Assembly (NCBI GenBank): GCA_905250025.1 | Contig: CAJNOJ010000043.1 | Coordinates: 124,001 to 188,000, forward strand | Direction: 5' to 3' | DNA length: 64,000 nt | DNA from: Adineta ricciae | Lineage: Eukaryota > Rotifera > Eurotatoria > Adinetida > Adinetidae | In this document: piece after piece, positions 11,284 through 28,815 of the stretch | Layout: each line of letters begins with the position of its first letter | Position numbering within the stretch: the first letter of the stretch is position 1 | Notes under the pieces: generated by a model | Database searches by the model: none | Seen by the model: the letters and a program-made list of their open reading frames with translations, nothing else | Told to the model about the DNA's origin: nothing | Translations under genes and position numbers: made by a program

Positions 11284-12740
11284 CTATTTTGGAATAGTTG
11301 CTGATTCACAAGTGCCATCAAACCACCATTTGTGTATATCATCAATAACATTAGTTTTCGAATCGAGATGAAGTCTTAGACAGAGATCACAGAAAGGAGT
11401 AAAGAAGGCTCCAAGGCCCCAAACATAATCTTTTTTCCAAGCGAAATAAGATAAATATTTCTCTTTATCATTGCGCGTATCATTCAACAGTTTTGCCAAC
11501 ACACTCATCGTAGAGAATTGCTTTGCATCAATAAATCCCGATGATGGAATGAAAGCAGAATAATTTGTTCGTCCGAACACAACAGGTATCACCGGATGTT
11601 CAAGTGCGGCAAAGAACTTCTCGGCTAGAGTGTAAATACAAATGAAATATATTATTCGATTTTTCGGTTGTTATAATACATACTCGTATAGTCTGTGCAA
11701 AGACTATTTTCAAAACTTAAAATAAAATAATAATTTTGTGCAATGAATTGTCGACAATTTATGTTTGGTGGACACGATTCGCCACACCGTCCGTAGATTT
11801 TCACATCGATGTATCGTTGTAGTCCTCGTATGAACTCCAAACGTTTACTACTTCCACCACAATTAGATATTAGAGCGGCAGCCGTTCCTAATTTTTTCTT
11901 TTGTAAAACTTCGTCCGACGGTCGATGATCGGGTAATCTTGTTTTCAAATTAAGCTTTCGTGTAGAATTCTCATTTAGCATCGCACGATAATAGTCACTC
12001 GATGTATGAACGTACGCGTTACCGGAATAGTATGATGTAATAACATGTGATTCGAATCGATAGGACATCGTCCAGTTGAAGAATTGACGATAGGATTGCA
12101 AATTTGGCGTGTGTGCTGGTGATTCCCAAAGAGCGAAAACGAAACGTTGATTAGGAAGACGTTTTTCCTTTGCACGATTCATATCAATTCCATCGCGTAG
12201 GTGATAGACTACTGCGTCCGCTTGTAAAAAACGACTAAAATCATGTGTGATATCACATCTATCGGACAGAAATGGGCAATAAAGCGACGTCACTAATAGT
12301 AACAAAAATCACATGTTTTTTTTAATATGTGAGAAGATAAGAACATTCTTACTCCTTTGAGCAGACGTTTTCCCGCCTGAACCAGCACCTTCCCATGTAC
12401 GATCACCGAAAAATCCGTTGCCTAACAAGATTAATTTACTATTATTGCCAATCAACGATAGATTTTGAGTAAAAATATGTATCGGTAACTGAGGATGATA
12501 CACCGATCGTCGCGTATGAAATTCACTGGTTACCAAAGGTAAGTCATTGTTAACTACACTATTTGTCCCATTAACCAGTGACGTGTTTGTCGAGAAAGGA
12601 TCTCTGCGGGTATACAGTTCCACAAGTGATATATGTAGTGATCGTAATGCATACGAATATGGTCTAGTTATAACTGCGTAAACGATCAGAATAAATAAAG
12701 TGAAAATACAGAAATATTTGAAGTATTTTGGATAGTCCAT
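11284..12740 (-). CDS. Alpha-1,3-fucosyltransferase (GT10 family), Golgi type II
   Basis: Predicted to transfer fucose from GDP-fucose to N-acetylglucosamine-containing glycans in the Golgi lumen. Exons in order: 12740-12353, 12292-11684, 11624-11284; 445 residues. A single hydrophobic anchor (FCIFTLFILIVYAVI) follows a short cytosolic start (MDYPKY), giving type II topology. A variable stem follows. The catalytic region includes QADAVVYHLRD, RFVFALWESPAH, and the donor-binding signature FILSFENSLCTDYTTEKFF, typical of alpha-1,3-fucosyltransferases, and ends near a CDLC pair like the usual CxxC. The intron at 11625-11683 splits the signature (TDYT|TEK) and restores it exactly. A 3' splice site lies 11 bases before the ATG. 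Which family member or acceptor it uses cannot be decided from sequence. Confidence 0.9.
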
Positions 12741-13872
12741 TAAAAGAAAGCCTAGAAAAGACAATTTGAAATTTTGAGGTATTTACTCTCTAAGAATAGT
12801 TTTCCTATTCAATTAAGTCAACATACGATCCGGATGCTAGACAAATAACGTTGAATACGGAGAAGCACTACGGTAATATGACTACTACGGAGCTTTAAGC
12901 AAATATTTGCATGCACATATGTGTTTTATAATCTGCACTATTCGTCATTGTCACTAACAAAATATGTTTCATGAAAATATGCATAAGACTCACCTTAATT
13001 GTTCACACGGCTGTCTTGTTCGTTGGTGAGAATCAAAACGTTGCTCATGATGATTGTTTATCCTATGAATATCAATATAGATGTCGAAATGACTAAGAGT
13101 GTTGAGTTTTGCTCTCGTAAACGAAGAAAACGAGATGGAGAAAGAAAAATTCAGGAGGAGAAGAACAACAAGGAACAGGCAAAGAATAATGCTATGTAAA
13201 TGAGACTACAACGACGACAGGAAGAGAAAAAAAGAAATTATAAAGAAAGAAAAAAAAGGAATTATGAAGAAAGAAAAAAAATGAGGCCAACGCGTGAAGA
13301 ACTGAAAAGCATGATCTTCATTGGAGTCGCCATGCCGAAATTCAATTCGCTCTCTATACACATTTTACAGACAAATAGAAGTGTATAAGATAACGTCTAT
13401 TCATTTTCACCCTTATCAATACAAAAGCTAACCTTATTTTACTCGAAATTCTATCTAGAATGTTATAAATGCCACTGGTAAAAATTTTTCTTCATAAGTT
13501 ATAATGAATGATATTATGCATTGGAGAATAATGACAGTCACCATGGACAACGTTTCGTGATCAATAGCTATCGTGAGAATAGTCATGCATAGAAATGATG
13601 TTGACAGTGTAAATATTTGTAATACAGGACATAAATTTTCACATCAAATAAGCGGATGAAAAGAGTATTACATTTCTTTCAAAGTCAAATATTTGTGAGA
13701 GGAAATCGCTTTACTTCGTCTGACGATTGAATCAGTACTATCGGATATATTTTCATAGAGTTTCTTCGTGAAGATCTTTATCTGATGATCTACTCGAACA
13801 TTTTAATCGATAAAAATGAATAATAAAGATATATTATGGGAACTAGACAAACAAATGTTTAGCAATTTATCT
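12741..13872. other. Non-coding stretch with a purine-rich tract
   Basis: No recognised gene. On the plus strand 13110-13290 is strongly purine-rich (GAAAGAAAAAAA-type repeats) and therefore gives Lys/Arg/Glu-rich open frames without homology. I regard these as composition artefacts. The stretch carries the upstream region of the fucosyltransferase gene and the 3' flank of tektin-4. Confidence 0.45.
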
Positions 13873-15443
13873 CTATGAATTGTAGCCAAGTAAGCGCTGG
13901 ACACTTGGATAGCGCATTCGAATTGGCATACACTTTTGCTGATCAATGTAGAGACTATTCTTTTTCATCTCAATTTCCTTCACGAACATCTGATGATCAT
14001 CATGAAGTTTCTTCAAGTTCGATTCGGCTTCACGTAATTCACCAGTTAGATTATCAATAGATTGCGATAATTGATAAACTTCACCGATTAAACTGAAATA
14101 ATCATGCGAAAGATATTTTCACAAGAGAAATTAGATCTACGTACTGATCTTGAGCCGGATCATGACAAGATTCAATGCCAGGTCGAGCACGTCTATCATT
14201 GAGACGAGTTTGTGCTACTTTAAGTGGTGCTTCTTTCGAACGTATAGATGCACGAAGTGAATCAATCTTCTTCTCAGTCTCGGCTATCGCTTTCAATGTC
14301 TAAATTATTACACACCAATTAGTAGAAACTAGCCTTTGTGAGCCTCTTTTACTTCGCGCATGTTATAAATCATTTTTTGCATAGCATCCGACATTTCGGC
14401 AATACGTCGACCGAATTCGGTTTCTACTACATCAGCTTGCTCACGCATATCACGTGAGATGTCAACTAGAATGCTATCGATGAGTGAACGAAGTTGAATT
14501 GAGGCCATCAATTGATTTTGTCCATTAACAATATTATCGTGAGAATTCTGTGCCCACGATTCAGGTGTGGATTGACTAAAAGATATTGACACGACGTACT
14601 AGAAAGAATTATGAGAAAAATCTGATTTACTTGTCATAATTTCGAGCAACACCTGGATAGAACATGATATCAACATCTTCATTACGACGATTTGTTGCTT
14701 TGGCATCGGCAATAGATGCTTCCCATTTGTTACTCCAATCCATCTCAAGATTTTGCTTCGCATTACGATTGGCTCTAAATTTATGTTGGCGATTTGGATT
14801 GAACGGCTAGAATGCAAGTATCTTCTATTCGATATTTACCGAATTTGCTGTTCAGAAGTCATTATTGTTTGTCGTAAAAGATTTTGTACATTATTGATGA
14901 TCTCAACTTCTTTCATTAGAGCGATATCAACTGGATCGTGGACACGATCTTCTCCATAGCGACGTTCTCGATTGGCCAAACATTCGGTAGCTATATGCAA
15001 AGGAGCTTCTGTAGCATCTAATGCATTTGTTAAACGTTTCTTTTGTGCAACAAGTAGATCAGTTTCATTGCGTACATCTTCTATCATTCGATTGAGTTCG
15101 AATTTCCAAAAATTAACATCATGTAAACTACAAAATAAACACTCGGTAGATACAAGTATTTCAAACGATGAGCAACTGACCGTTGTTGTAATTTTTTTGT
15201 CGATAGTGCCTGTGTTTGCTGCGATAGTGCGAGTGTTTCATTTTCAGTTCGAGTGGCCTGCCAGCGTTGTTTTTCTGCTTCATCACGATCAGTAAATGCT
15301 TGATAATATTTCGCATAGTTATTTTCATGCCATTCATTCGGATTATACTTATTTGAACGAAAACCAACTGTGGATACACCGATACTTGATCCAGTTTGAC
15401 CACGATAACTTGGATCGAACTCATACTTTTCTGTCGATAACAT
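13873..15443 (-). CDS. TEKT4: Tektin-4-like axonemal filament protein
   Basis: Coiled-coil protein of the ciliary and flagellar doublet microtubule lumen. Exons in order: 15443-15181, 15127-14840, 14774-14631, 14575-14353, 14299-14145, 14092-13873; 430 residues (human TEKT4 435). Conserved blocks are NPNEWHENNYAKYYQA, ETDLLVAQKKRLTNALDATE, EMDWSNKWEAS, STPESWAQNSHDN, SKEAPLKVAQTRLNDRRARP and the end NSLYIDQQKCM...RYPSVQRLLGYNS. The block APLHIATECLANRERR followed by DRVHD fits tektin-4 best. The tektin nonapeptide, normally RPNVELCRD, reads RPGIESCHD at residues 345-353: Arg, Pro, Glu, Cys and Asp are kept and four positions changed. A 3' splice site ends five bases before the ATG. Length and end-to-end similarity suggest a working gene. 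Confidence 0.93.
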
Positions 15444-17833
15444 TTTTCTGATAATAACGATATACTAAATTAATTTATCAGTTGAAAAATAAATGAAATT
15501 GTTTGGCTTCTTTTTTTCCTTGAAAGAAAACTTATAGACAAACATTTTCAATTGACGTCACCAAGTAACAGACTTGAATAGAGACAAGATGTGAATTGTT
15601 TCTGCGCTGTAGGAATATGACATCTATGAAAGACTTGCCAGGTTCTTTTCGGTTAGATGTTACTCTTACTTTGATCAATCGTATAAAATGAACAAAGCGC
15701 GACATACGGCGAAACATATATTCATCAACTTTGGTCAATCATCTTTGCGGTCCTATCAGCTTCATTTATCTTGACTATCTTGTTGTTTTATTGAAGGCGA
15801 AGGAGAGTATGGACCATAGCCCTTGATATATGTTATGGAGTCTATTTTTACTTATATTCTCAAGTGGAATCGAATCCGTATGAAAAGTGATGAACATTAA
15901 ATATTGCATTTTTCACTTATACTAGTGTACTGCGAAGGACGCACTTACTATATATATTTACTTCGCTGTTTTTCTGTATATTTGTATATGAATGATTTTA
16001 TTCATCGCTCATGCAAAACAGCGTATTCAGAGAAGGTTAAAGAAAGTGTATTTAGAATGATTGGAGGATAAACAAAAATAGATATTGTTCCGAAGGCGAT
16101 GTGATTGGAATGTGTACTCACCTTGATTGTTGGTCTTAGAGTGATTGGTATATTTAGACAAGGTCATCAGCAATCAGTGTAAATTTGAATGAAATTAAAA
16201 TACAATAGAATCATGCCATGTGTAACTGGTTGTTTTTGTACATAAATTGTAGATCTTTAGTTTTTCGCTGCCGTTGTGAATAGTTTACTCTCCGAAATGA
16301 ATATATCAAAATATTTTCTAATTAACAATAGAGATTTATTTTTGAATTGTCATGCATTTTTCTTGAGGACGTGGACTCAGAAACTTGTCACTCACCCTCA
16401 TCCCTCACAAAGGCTTCAAAGATTCAAATTCATTAACGTACAACTCAAAGACTGGTATTGCTAAGAATGCCTTCGATCCTGCCAATACGGCTTTCTTTTT
16501 TCAGTCCTAACGGAAAGAAAGACTAATTGTTAGGTAGTGTTTTTGATAATGTTCCAACTTTCGGTTTTTTATTTACAAGGTTAACTAGCTAAAGTCACTG
16601 GACAACTGACTAAACCGAACCTTTTATGCCCATAATTTCAGGTTAGATGATCTCTGGCATTTCATGTAGCCTTTGTGTCAATAGTGATGAAAAGTTTTTC
16701 CGCTAGATCACTTAACTTTGCGATTACATTATTCGTTTTATATGTGATCACAAGCGACAAGTGATTGTGTATCTTATCATATCTCTTTATAATTCTGTCT
16801 AGCAATATTCAAACACCTTTCATCATTCTTCTGCTCCTCGTCCTGTTAAACATCAATACTTTCTAACCAATTTACAAGCGAACTTATAATTGATTTCGAA
16901 ATATTTTATTTATATCAATAAATTGCTTCTCTTTTTTAATTTTAGTTCAATCTCAATTCATTATCCTTATCAAACATCATTCCTACAACATCTTCACATT
17001 AAATTTCCTCTTCAACAGCTTTTAACATAACGTTCTCTATTTATTCTTCTATTATTATATAAACATTGTTTTGTTTTCAATCATTCCGGTTATAATATGA
17101 AGTTGAATTCAACTTTCGAGCTGGATACTTTTGAGAACATTATGATGTTCTCATTCGAACTTCAGCTGTACTCACTAAAAACAAACCATAACAGATACAA
17201 TTATACTCACAACAAAACAATGTACGAGGGATGATTAGAAGTCAACAAATAGAAAATATCAGAATGTGCACATTCGAAATACGGGCGTCACATTGTTTCC
17301 AATACCGTTGATTAGGACAAATAGTAGACATTCATTATAACACGAAATTCGACTTCTATAAATCGTTGACCATATTCTATCAAATAAGAGAAAATTGTGT
17401 CGAGGAAATAGTTCGCCCATCTAGAAGATACACGCACATAGATCGGTGTATGTATACTGTTAAAACTCGTCGGTATGGAATGCATGTAGAAGAAGTTCTA
17501 CGGCGCTGGTTTTTTTTTATTTTTCTTTCAAGACCTTAATACGTTTGTTTTTATTAAAAGCAGTTCGGGATAATCTAATGTTTGTCTTTGACATTATGAG
17601 AATAAACAAACCATTCATCCCGAAATGCGCGTGGAAAAAAAAACAAGCAAACAGAAGAAGAAAAAAGAAATCAAAGAGGAAAAGAAGCGAACAAAGATGA
17701 ATGACACGAAACGAGAGCCACCGGCAACAAGTGTTCACATATGACTAGACGGATCCATTCTCTTGCACAGAAGACTCTCTTTTTTTTTCAAATATGGATG
17801 TATTTTCGCTAATGTTGACAAGATGATTTGATA
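15444..17833. other. Long intergenic stretch, no recognised gene
   Basis: About 2.4 kb between the 5' end of tektin-4 and the 3' end of RECQL5. No open frame with recognisable domains. Two perfect inverted repeats lie close together: AGTTGAATTCAACT at 17101-17114 and GAGAACAT/ATGTTCTC with a four-base loop at 17133-17152. The part nearest 15444 should hold the tektin promoter. Confidence 0.45.
17101..17152. repeat. Cluster of two short perfect inverted repeats
   Basis: A 14-bp palindrome at 17101-17114 is followed 18 bp later by an 8-bp stem with a 4-base loop at 17133-17152. The first shares 12 bases with the palindrome at 11154-11165. They could be a hairpin, a dimeric factor site or a foldback-element remnant. 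No function can be assigned. Confidence 0.35.
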
Positions 17834-21881
<4,048 letters not shown>

Positions 21882-22835
21882 TGAAAATTCATCTCACGAT
21901 CCGTATTAATCTACAACAGATAAATACAAAAGATATCTATTTGATCAAATTTGAAGGTCGAATCAGGTAGTTTAGGACGAAACATCTACTGCGTGACGCA
22001 ATGTCTCTAAGGAACTAGTCCAAATCGAAAAGAAAACATGAGTAAGTAGTTCGTACCAACAGGAAAGACTTTCTATCTGACTACGCAACAAATTTTGTTT
22101 TTGTTAGTTTTAATTCAAATCTGAACGGTCATGAACTAAATCGAATCAGATAATAATTCACCAATGTCATAGCACCATCTATGTAATCGAGATGAATCAC
22201 ACGCACACGATGCAATTACGTATTTGATTGGTTATTAACATATTTTCGAAAGGTGGCATACGGTGTCGTGTCTATATGTTTGAAGTATTTCTATAATCAT
22301 CTCCGAAATTGTTATCATCGAACAAGAAATAAAAGATTGATTAACGCGAGTCTTTGATTCCGATATAAATCGATCATATCGTATTGTTCCGCACATCCGG
22401 TTTCATTCATTTATTCAATATAAATCAAAGAATCGTTTAGTATTGACATACAACTGAAACACAAACAGACGCAATCATACAACGCCACCTTTCATCTACC
22501 ATCTTCTCTAATTGCACGACAAAAACTATCGATATGTGTTCTTTTGCTCCGCTATTGAGATATTTGCATAAATAATTACTATATTGTAATCCTAATAGAA
22601 TGCAAATCAACTAAAATCATTCTTCGATTGATTGCATCTGCCATCATGCGACCAATCAGAAGCTGTTTGCGACGTCGACATGACTCATCATCTGATGAGG
22701 TCATAGGATATGGTTTGATCAAATGCACAGAAGAAGAAGAAGAAGCGTAAATTGAGTTACACGTTTGTTTACGTGTTCAGAAAGTAGACATGACAAACAC
22801 CACATATTTCTTCTTTTTATTCTAACTCATTTCCT
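21882..22835. other. Shared upstream region of RECQL5 and JIP3/4
   Basis: The two genes diverge from this 954-bp stretch, so it should hold both promoters. A 3' splice site (tgttgtag) sits about 32 bases upstream of the RECQL5 ATG. A CCAAT box and an AP-1-like inverted repeat occur at 22653-22704. No open frame with homology is present. Confidence 0.5.
22653..22704. promoter_or_regulatory. CCAAT box and AP-1-like inverted repeat
   Basis: CCAAT at 22653-22657 is followed by TGACTCATCA (22682-22691), which contains a consensus AP-1 site, and its near-inverse TGATGAGGTCA (22694-22704), separated by two bases. The element lies between the divergent RECQL5 and JIP3/4 genes, about 130 bp before the JIP ATG. 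A bZIP-bound bidirectional promoter element is plausible; this is inference from motifs. Confidence 0.4.
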
Positions 22836-25800
22836 ATGTCAACCGAGTCAATATTATTTTCGACAAATCGAGACAAGATGGTTCATAGTGACGCCAATGA
22901 ACAAGAATTGATATCTTCAACAATCAGTGAAGATAGCCATACACCGCTATCGGAAACGGTGACTACATTGGCTAGTAATGTTTACAAAGAACTAGAGCGT
23001 ATTATAAAAAATTTTGGTGAAAATAGCGTCAAAGATCTGATGCCTGTGATGATTTCAACGTTGGGTAATGAACTGATACACTTTATGTAATGAAAAATTG
23101 AAAAGAATGTTGTTGTTTCTTTCTAATTAAGAATCACTGGATAATGCACTGCATGAACGTGAAGTTAGTAAACTCGAAATGGAATCATTGAAAGAGCAAA
23201 ATGAACAATTATTTCAACAATATGAACGAGAGAAAGGTTTCCACAAAGAATATCAGCAAGTAAATCTTGAGAGGAAGTTTTTCGATTTGATTTGATTTAA
23301 TTCTATTTCTTTCCTAGCGTTACCTACAAATTGAAGATCATCTGGAAGAGATCAAACGAGAGAATGAAGAGAAATTACAAAGTCTTGAATCGATCGTGAA
23401 AATCTTCGAAATCAAAGCACGAAATACATCCGATCACGTCGGTAGATTGGAAGAAAAAGAATCCGATATGAAACAAGAATACAAGCGTTTACATGATCGA
23501 TATTGTGAAGTAAATTCTAGTCATATAAAACATTCGATCGGATCTTTTCTATTAACTCGATGTATATAGTTATTCAAAGCACATTGTGACTACATGGAAC
23601 GAACGAAAATTTTGTATGGGACAGATCGACTGGATCAATTATCAATTCATTCGCCATCTCGGTTAGTTTCTAGTGTAATAAACGATCGGAAGTTGATTCT
23701 AAATTAGAAAAATATCTGTCGGGCATAATCGATTGAATATGTTTCTCATTTCTGGAAAGGAAAATTAGATTATTTTGCAACTTTTGTAGGGGAAATCTTC
23801 AACTACCTCGTTCATCGGATGAAAAACGATCACCTACACTTGAACCATCAACAGATGAGTTACCATCAGGGTAGGATGATTTCCGTTTTCTCAAAAAAAA
23901 AGTAATTATCTCGTTTTCAGAATACAAGAACCTATTCATGCTGTTACGGATTTCCATTCCAAAAGCGAAATTGCTGATGGTACACATACACAAACCGAAT
24001 CAATGGCAAGTAATGATGTCGCTGTCAATACAGGTAAGTCTTCTCACAGCGCCGACCCGGAAATACACTCGGAACGTTTTCAGCTAAATTAGCAAAGATG
24101 TCCATGATTGACGAGATATCTTTCAAAGAATTTGCATCAGGTTCGCTAGATATTGTAAAAGTCAAAGTACTCGATGTTGTTTATATATTGTGAAGTGTTC
24201 CTGAGTTAGATAGTTAGCAATTGAGATTTCTATTGTTTTGTCTAGACGATGACAAATCGTATCTTGAAAGCTATAGACGTGGTAAGAATCATATGCAACC
24301 AGTTCAGCAGATGTATATCTCATGCTTGGATGTCATCTACCAACCTATCGCATGAGATAACCAGAAAACAAAATGTAACAGGAATTGATTTTTCACTATT
24401 CGATCTAACTGAATTCAAACATTTGACATGCGCTCTTCTGCTTTGCTTTTGTGTTTTGTTTTCGTAATTGATCTGTGTTTGTCTATGTTGCATGCTTCGT
24501 AGAGATCTTCTCCAAATTGCGAAGACTCAATCTTCTACCGAAACCATTCGATGAACAGCAATTCTGTGATATTGAAGATGAATTTGAACATACAAATAAT
24601 ACGACAGGTGATGGTTGTAGATTTGGTGTCTATATCAATCATATTCTCATCTAACATGGAAAATAGGAAACTGACATATTTGTTTCTTTCTCTATCTTGC
24701 TTAGATCCGGCGATTAGTGATGATGATGACGATATATCCATTGATGATCCGTTCGTTGACCAGACCTATTCTGAACAAAGTGCCTTACTACTTTTGTTTT
24801 CTTTAGAAAGAACTTGGAAGCATTCGACAAGGAAACTCGTAATGATAATATTGATATATCAGATGTCGATGCTTCAGCTGATCTATTCGGTAAGAAATAA
24901 AGAAAATTGATTCGAATTTCAAGAATACTTCTCGTTCTTTATATCATAGTTCGACAAAGTTTTTACGGTGAGATTTGATATTGTAACGTGGGATAGAGGT
25001 CTTTCTGTGCTCAGTTATAACCATTTTGTTTGGTTTATGAACATGAGTTAAAATTGTCTTTGATAAATTTAGGTATGACAAAGGAAGTATCGAATCTAAT
25101 TAAAGAAAATAACGAACTTTTGGAAACAAAGTATGGCGAAAAAATTGCCTTTTTCGAAGAAGAACAAGGATGTTTCATTCTGTTACTTTTTAGAAATGCA
25201 TTGAATGTCTTGAAAGATGATTTACTTGTTAAAATTGAAGAACTGGCCAGGTAGGTTGATTTGTTATTTGGAAAAAATAGAATTTGAGATCAATTTTAGT
25301 GAACAAGAGATTCTTCGCGAAGAAGTGGAATCGTTACATACGGTCAAAAGTCGTTTACAATCCAGGTAAGCTCACATTGTTTCGAAATAGTCAAAAATGA
25401 AACGAATATTTTTTTTTTCTCCAGAAACGTCGAAGTCGAAGAAGAACTTCGAAAACTACGTGAAGAACTCGAAAAGAAAAAGGAAGAAGAGGTAAGCAGT
25501 CTAACATTTCATTGACTCTATTGCATGTCCATATAAAAAAAAACATAGTTTACTAACATGTAAGTCACTCTTTTTCGCTTGAATCATAGTTGATTAATGC
25601 TCCTTTGATTCTTGATTTTCTTTCGTTTTAATCTGTTTGTTGGAATGATGCACGTTTAACTTAATTCAGGAGAATGTACCGACGGCAGATAGAAAGCGTT
25701 TCACTCGAATGGAAATGCAACGTGTGCTTCTCGAACGTAATCAATACAAACAACGCTTATTTGAACTGGAAGAAGCTATTCATCGACAAGATGCATTGCG

Positions 25801-28800
25801 CGCATCCAAACTTGAACAGATGCATTCTTCAACAATCGTAAACACGACGAATGATAGTCTGTTCGATCAAGTTCAAAGCAAACATCGACCAATGTTTCGC
25901 AAACTGTGAGTGAACATCTCGACGTTGTCTGAAATGTGTTCAGTTTCGAATCACGCGCATTCTATCTATCTGTTCGGTACATTTGATACTTTAGTTTAGC
26001 TCCATAACCCAACTAATACTTTCTGCATGATGTGACTAAACAGCTAAACGAACGAATATACGAATCGATGTTGTTTCCCTTGTAGAAACCTTTGACGATA
26101 AGCAAAGGGACACAAACGAGTACGCATCATCATCAAACGACACAAGATATTTCTTCGTCTACGAACAAAGTAGTTCCGAGTGAAACTACAACTGCGTCAT
26201 CGACATCGAAGTCCTTGTGGCGTATGTTCAGTGAAGACTGGCTACCCACAACAATGGTGCCTACGAATATTTTGGGCGTACCTGTTGCTGACATACAGAG
26301 CGATTTGAGAGAGGGTACAACGCAAATATCTGAGTTGTAAGGACGTCAAATTTCAATAACTAATCTAGTCATCTCTAAAGGCTCAGCAATCCTTCCACTC
26401 ACTGAGTTTTCTTTTTCTCCTCGTAGTTTTTCGGGTTTATTCGGTACGAATGCCAAAGAGTCGCCGATGAAACGTTCGAATCCCTCAACATCTATACAAC
26501 GCAGTTTGACACATGACCAGATTGCACCGGTATCATTAACAAACGAAAACTATTTGTCAGAGCAATCAGTGGATGAAAGGTACGGAAAAAGAAATGAACG
26601 TGTATTGGTATGTAACACTTGTTTATTCTTTAGTTCATCAACTGCGAAACCATCCCCAATGAAACGTTCTGATACCGATGAAAACAATCGCTTCGAAGCA
26701 TATGGCTGGAGTATTTCATCAAAAAATCAAGTTCATTCGTCTGATCATGATGGTAAACTTCAAGTTAATGTGCCGATGCCTATCTATTGCCGACCGATAT
26801 TTAATATAAACGATTCCACACAGGTAGCAACGAAATAGAATTTCAATATCTCTTACTTAGAGTTCGTATTTCGAAGATTTGGTGTGCTGTTGGCATTGAT
26901 ATGAGTGGATTAACGTTAGACAGTGAAGCAACGTCCGTGGATTCTGTAAACAAACAATTGATTGAGTCGTATCATCAAATGGTAGACGAACAGTGTTTGA
27001 AATTATCGTCACTTGTATGGATAGCTGCGAAAGCAAATGATACAGCCATGATTACAATCATCGATTCGAATAAACCAGAGAAAATTCTCGATACATTTAC
27101 ATTAGGAAATGCTATTATATATGCAATGGGTAGTATTCCAGGTTCATCAACTTCAGATTATCTATCATTTGATGAGTCAAAACTAAATGAGATAACATCA
27201 ATAAGTGGTAAGATGAAATATGAGTCCTATTCCAAAAAGAATTTCAAATTCTTTTTAGATGTGAAGATAACTTCGTGTACGACAGCATCACTCGCTACGG
27301 GTGGAAGTAAGTATTTATTATTCACGTAAGAAAATTGCAACTCATCATGCATATGCATAGATCGTTCGAATACTATCGACATATCAGAATCAGCTGTGGC
27401 TGATACATCTCAACAAAGTAAGTTTGGTATCAAAGATAAATCTGCTCATAATGAAATGTGATCGTGATTTTACAGATGTCGATATAGATAAGACAAAGTA
27501 CCCAACGGTCTGGCTAGGCTCAAGCGACGGATGGTGAGAAGGATATATAGTTTGACGTGTGCTTTGACCGAGATAATTCGTCTTTAGGCTTTACATTCAT
27601 TCAAGTACTAGTGAGCATCGAACTACGCTTGCAAAACTCTGGCTTCGACATGCTATTTACAGTATTATGTAAGAAAGAAATTCACTGAAGAACTGTTGCT
27701 GTATTGGAAAGAAATATTGAATTCTTTTAGTCATATTCGTGGTCGTGTTTTTGTTACGCTAGCAAATGAAAAAGTTGTTGTATTTCATCGTAATACAGGT
27801 ATAATTCTCCGAAGTAGATCAATATCTACAATCTTCTCTTAAGATGGTACATGGAATTTGAATAATTTCCATCTGATCGTAACTGGTAAAAGCCGAGAGT
27901 CAGTACGATGTGCTATCAATGTTGGAGATTCCATCTGGTGTGGTGTTGGAAATCGTGTCTATGTGATCAATGTTCAAACATTAGAAATTCAAGTATATTT
28001 AATTGATCATCTATGATAGAAACTCATTTTCGTTTTCTCTTTTTCCCAAAGAAACAATTTGAAGTGCATTCTCGTTCAGAACATTCGGTTCAACACATGA
28101 CTTGGTCTGGTGATGGCGTTTGGTTATCCGTTCGTTTATCTAGTACTTTGCAGTTGTATCACGCACGTACATACCAACATTTACAAGATGTTGACATACA
28201 ACCCTATGTGGAAAAAATGATTGGTTCGTTTTTCAGAACAGGTGTAATGAATATTTACATGCGTATAATTGTAGTTACGGAAAAAACAGGCCCATATTTT
28301 GTTCATATAAGTGCCTTGAATATCGCCTGCCGTCGTTTATGGATTGGTACTGGTAATGGTATCGTTATTTCAGTTCCTTTAACGGATAGTAAGTCATTCT
28401 GTGATGAAACAAGATTGAATTAGATCATGCATGATTTATTCTAGGTATTACTCGATCTTCTCAATCGGCAGCGGTAAAACCTGGTTCAGTTGTTCGTATT
28501 ACTGACCAAACACCATCTTCAAATTATGTTCCATATTGCAGCATGAATAATGCTCAATTATCATTCCACGGATATCGAGATGCAGTGAAGTTTTTCGTTG
28601 CCGTTCCCGGACAATCACCTTCGAAATCACTTGTTCATAATGAGACCACATCAGAATCTCTGGCAACTGTTTCTTCTACATCACCATTCGGTGATATTCT
28701 CGTCGTTAGTGGTGGTGACGGTTACCTCGATTTTCGTCCAAGTAGCAATACTATGACAGAGAACACCAATCGAAATGTATCTTATCTCATTGTATGGCAT

Positions 28801-28815
28801 ATGGGTTCAGCTTAA
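22836..28815 (+). CDS. JNK-interacting protein 3/4 scaffold (JIP3/JIP4, Sunday driver)
   Basis: Kinesin/dynein adaptor and JNK-pathway scaffold. Exon starts and ends: 22836-23064, 23132-23259, 23318-23509, 23570-23661, 23790-23870, 23921-24033, 24084-24140, 24246-24281, 24503-24607, 24705-24750, 24807-24889, 25073-25130, 25194-25250, 25300-25365, 25425-25491, 25670-25905, 26103-26336, 26427-26579, 26634-26823, 26877-27207, 27259-27306, 27361-27417, 27476-27533, 27588-27668, 27731-27798, 27844-27992, 28052-28223, 28275-28388, 28445-28815; 1223 residues. Two junctions are uncertain: 24750/24807 and the start of the exon at 26103 (weak acceptor). The N-terminal RH1 helix ([12 protein letters not shown]...VKDLMPV), a coiled coil ([16 protein letters not shown]), the RH2-like leucine zipper ([20 protein letters not shown]) and a C-terminal propeller ([57 protein letters not shown]) are all clear. 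Sequence does not separate JIP3 from JIP4; an invertebrate single copy is expected. Confidence 0.9.

Noticed and set aside
13000-13390. Two adjacent Lys/Arg/Glu-rich open frames on the plus strand
   Set aside because: They follow from a purine-rich tract; the sequence is low complexity and no family is recognisable.
28224-28274. Open read-through of this segment in JIP3/4 as coding
   Set aside because: It has canonical GT...AG ends, typical intron length, and removing it restores alignment with JIP3/JIP4.
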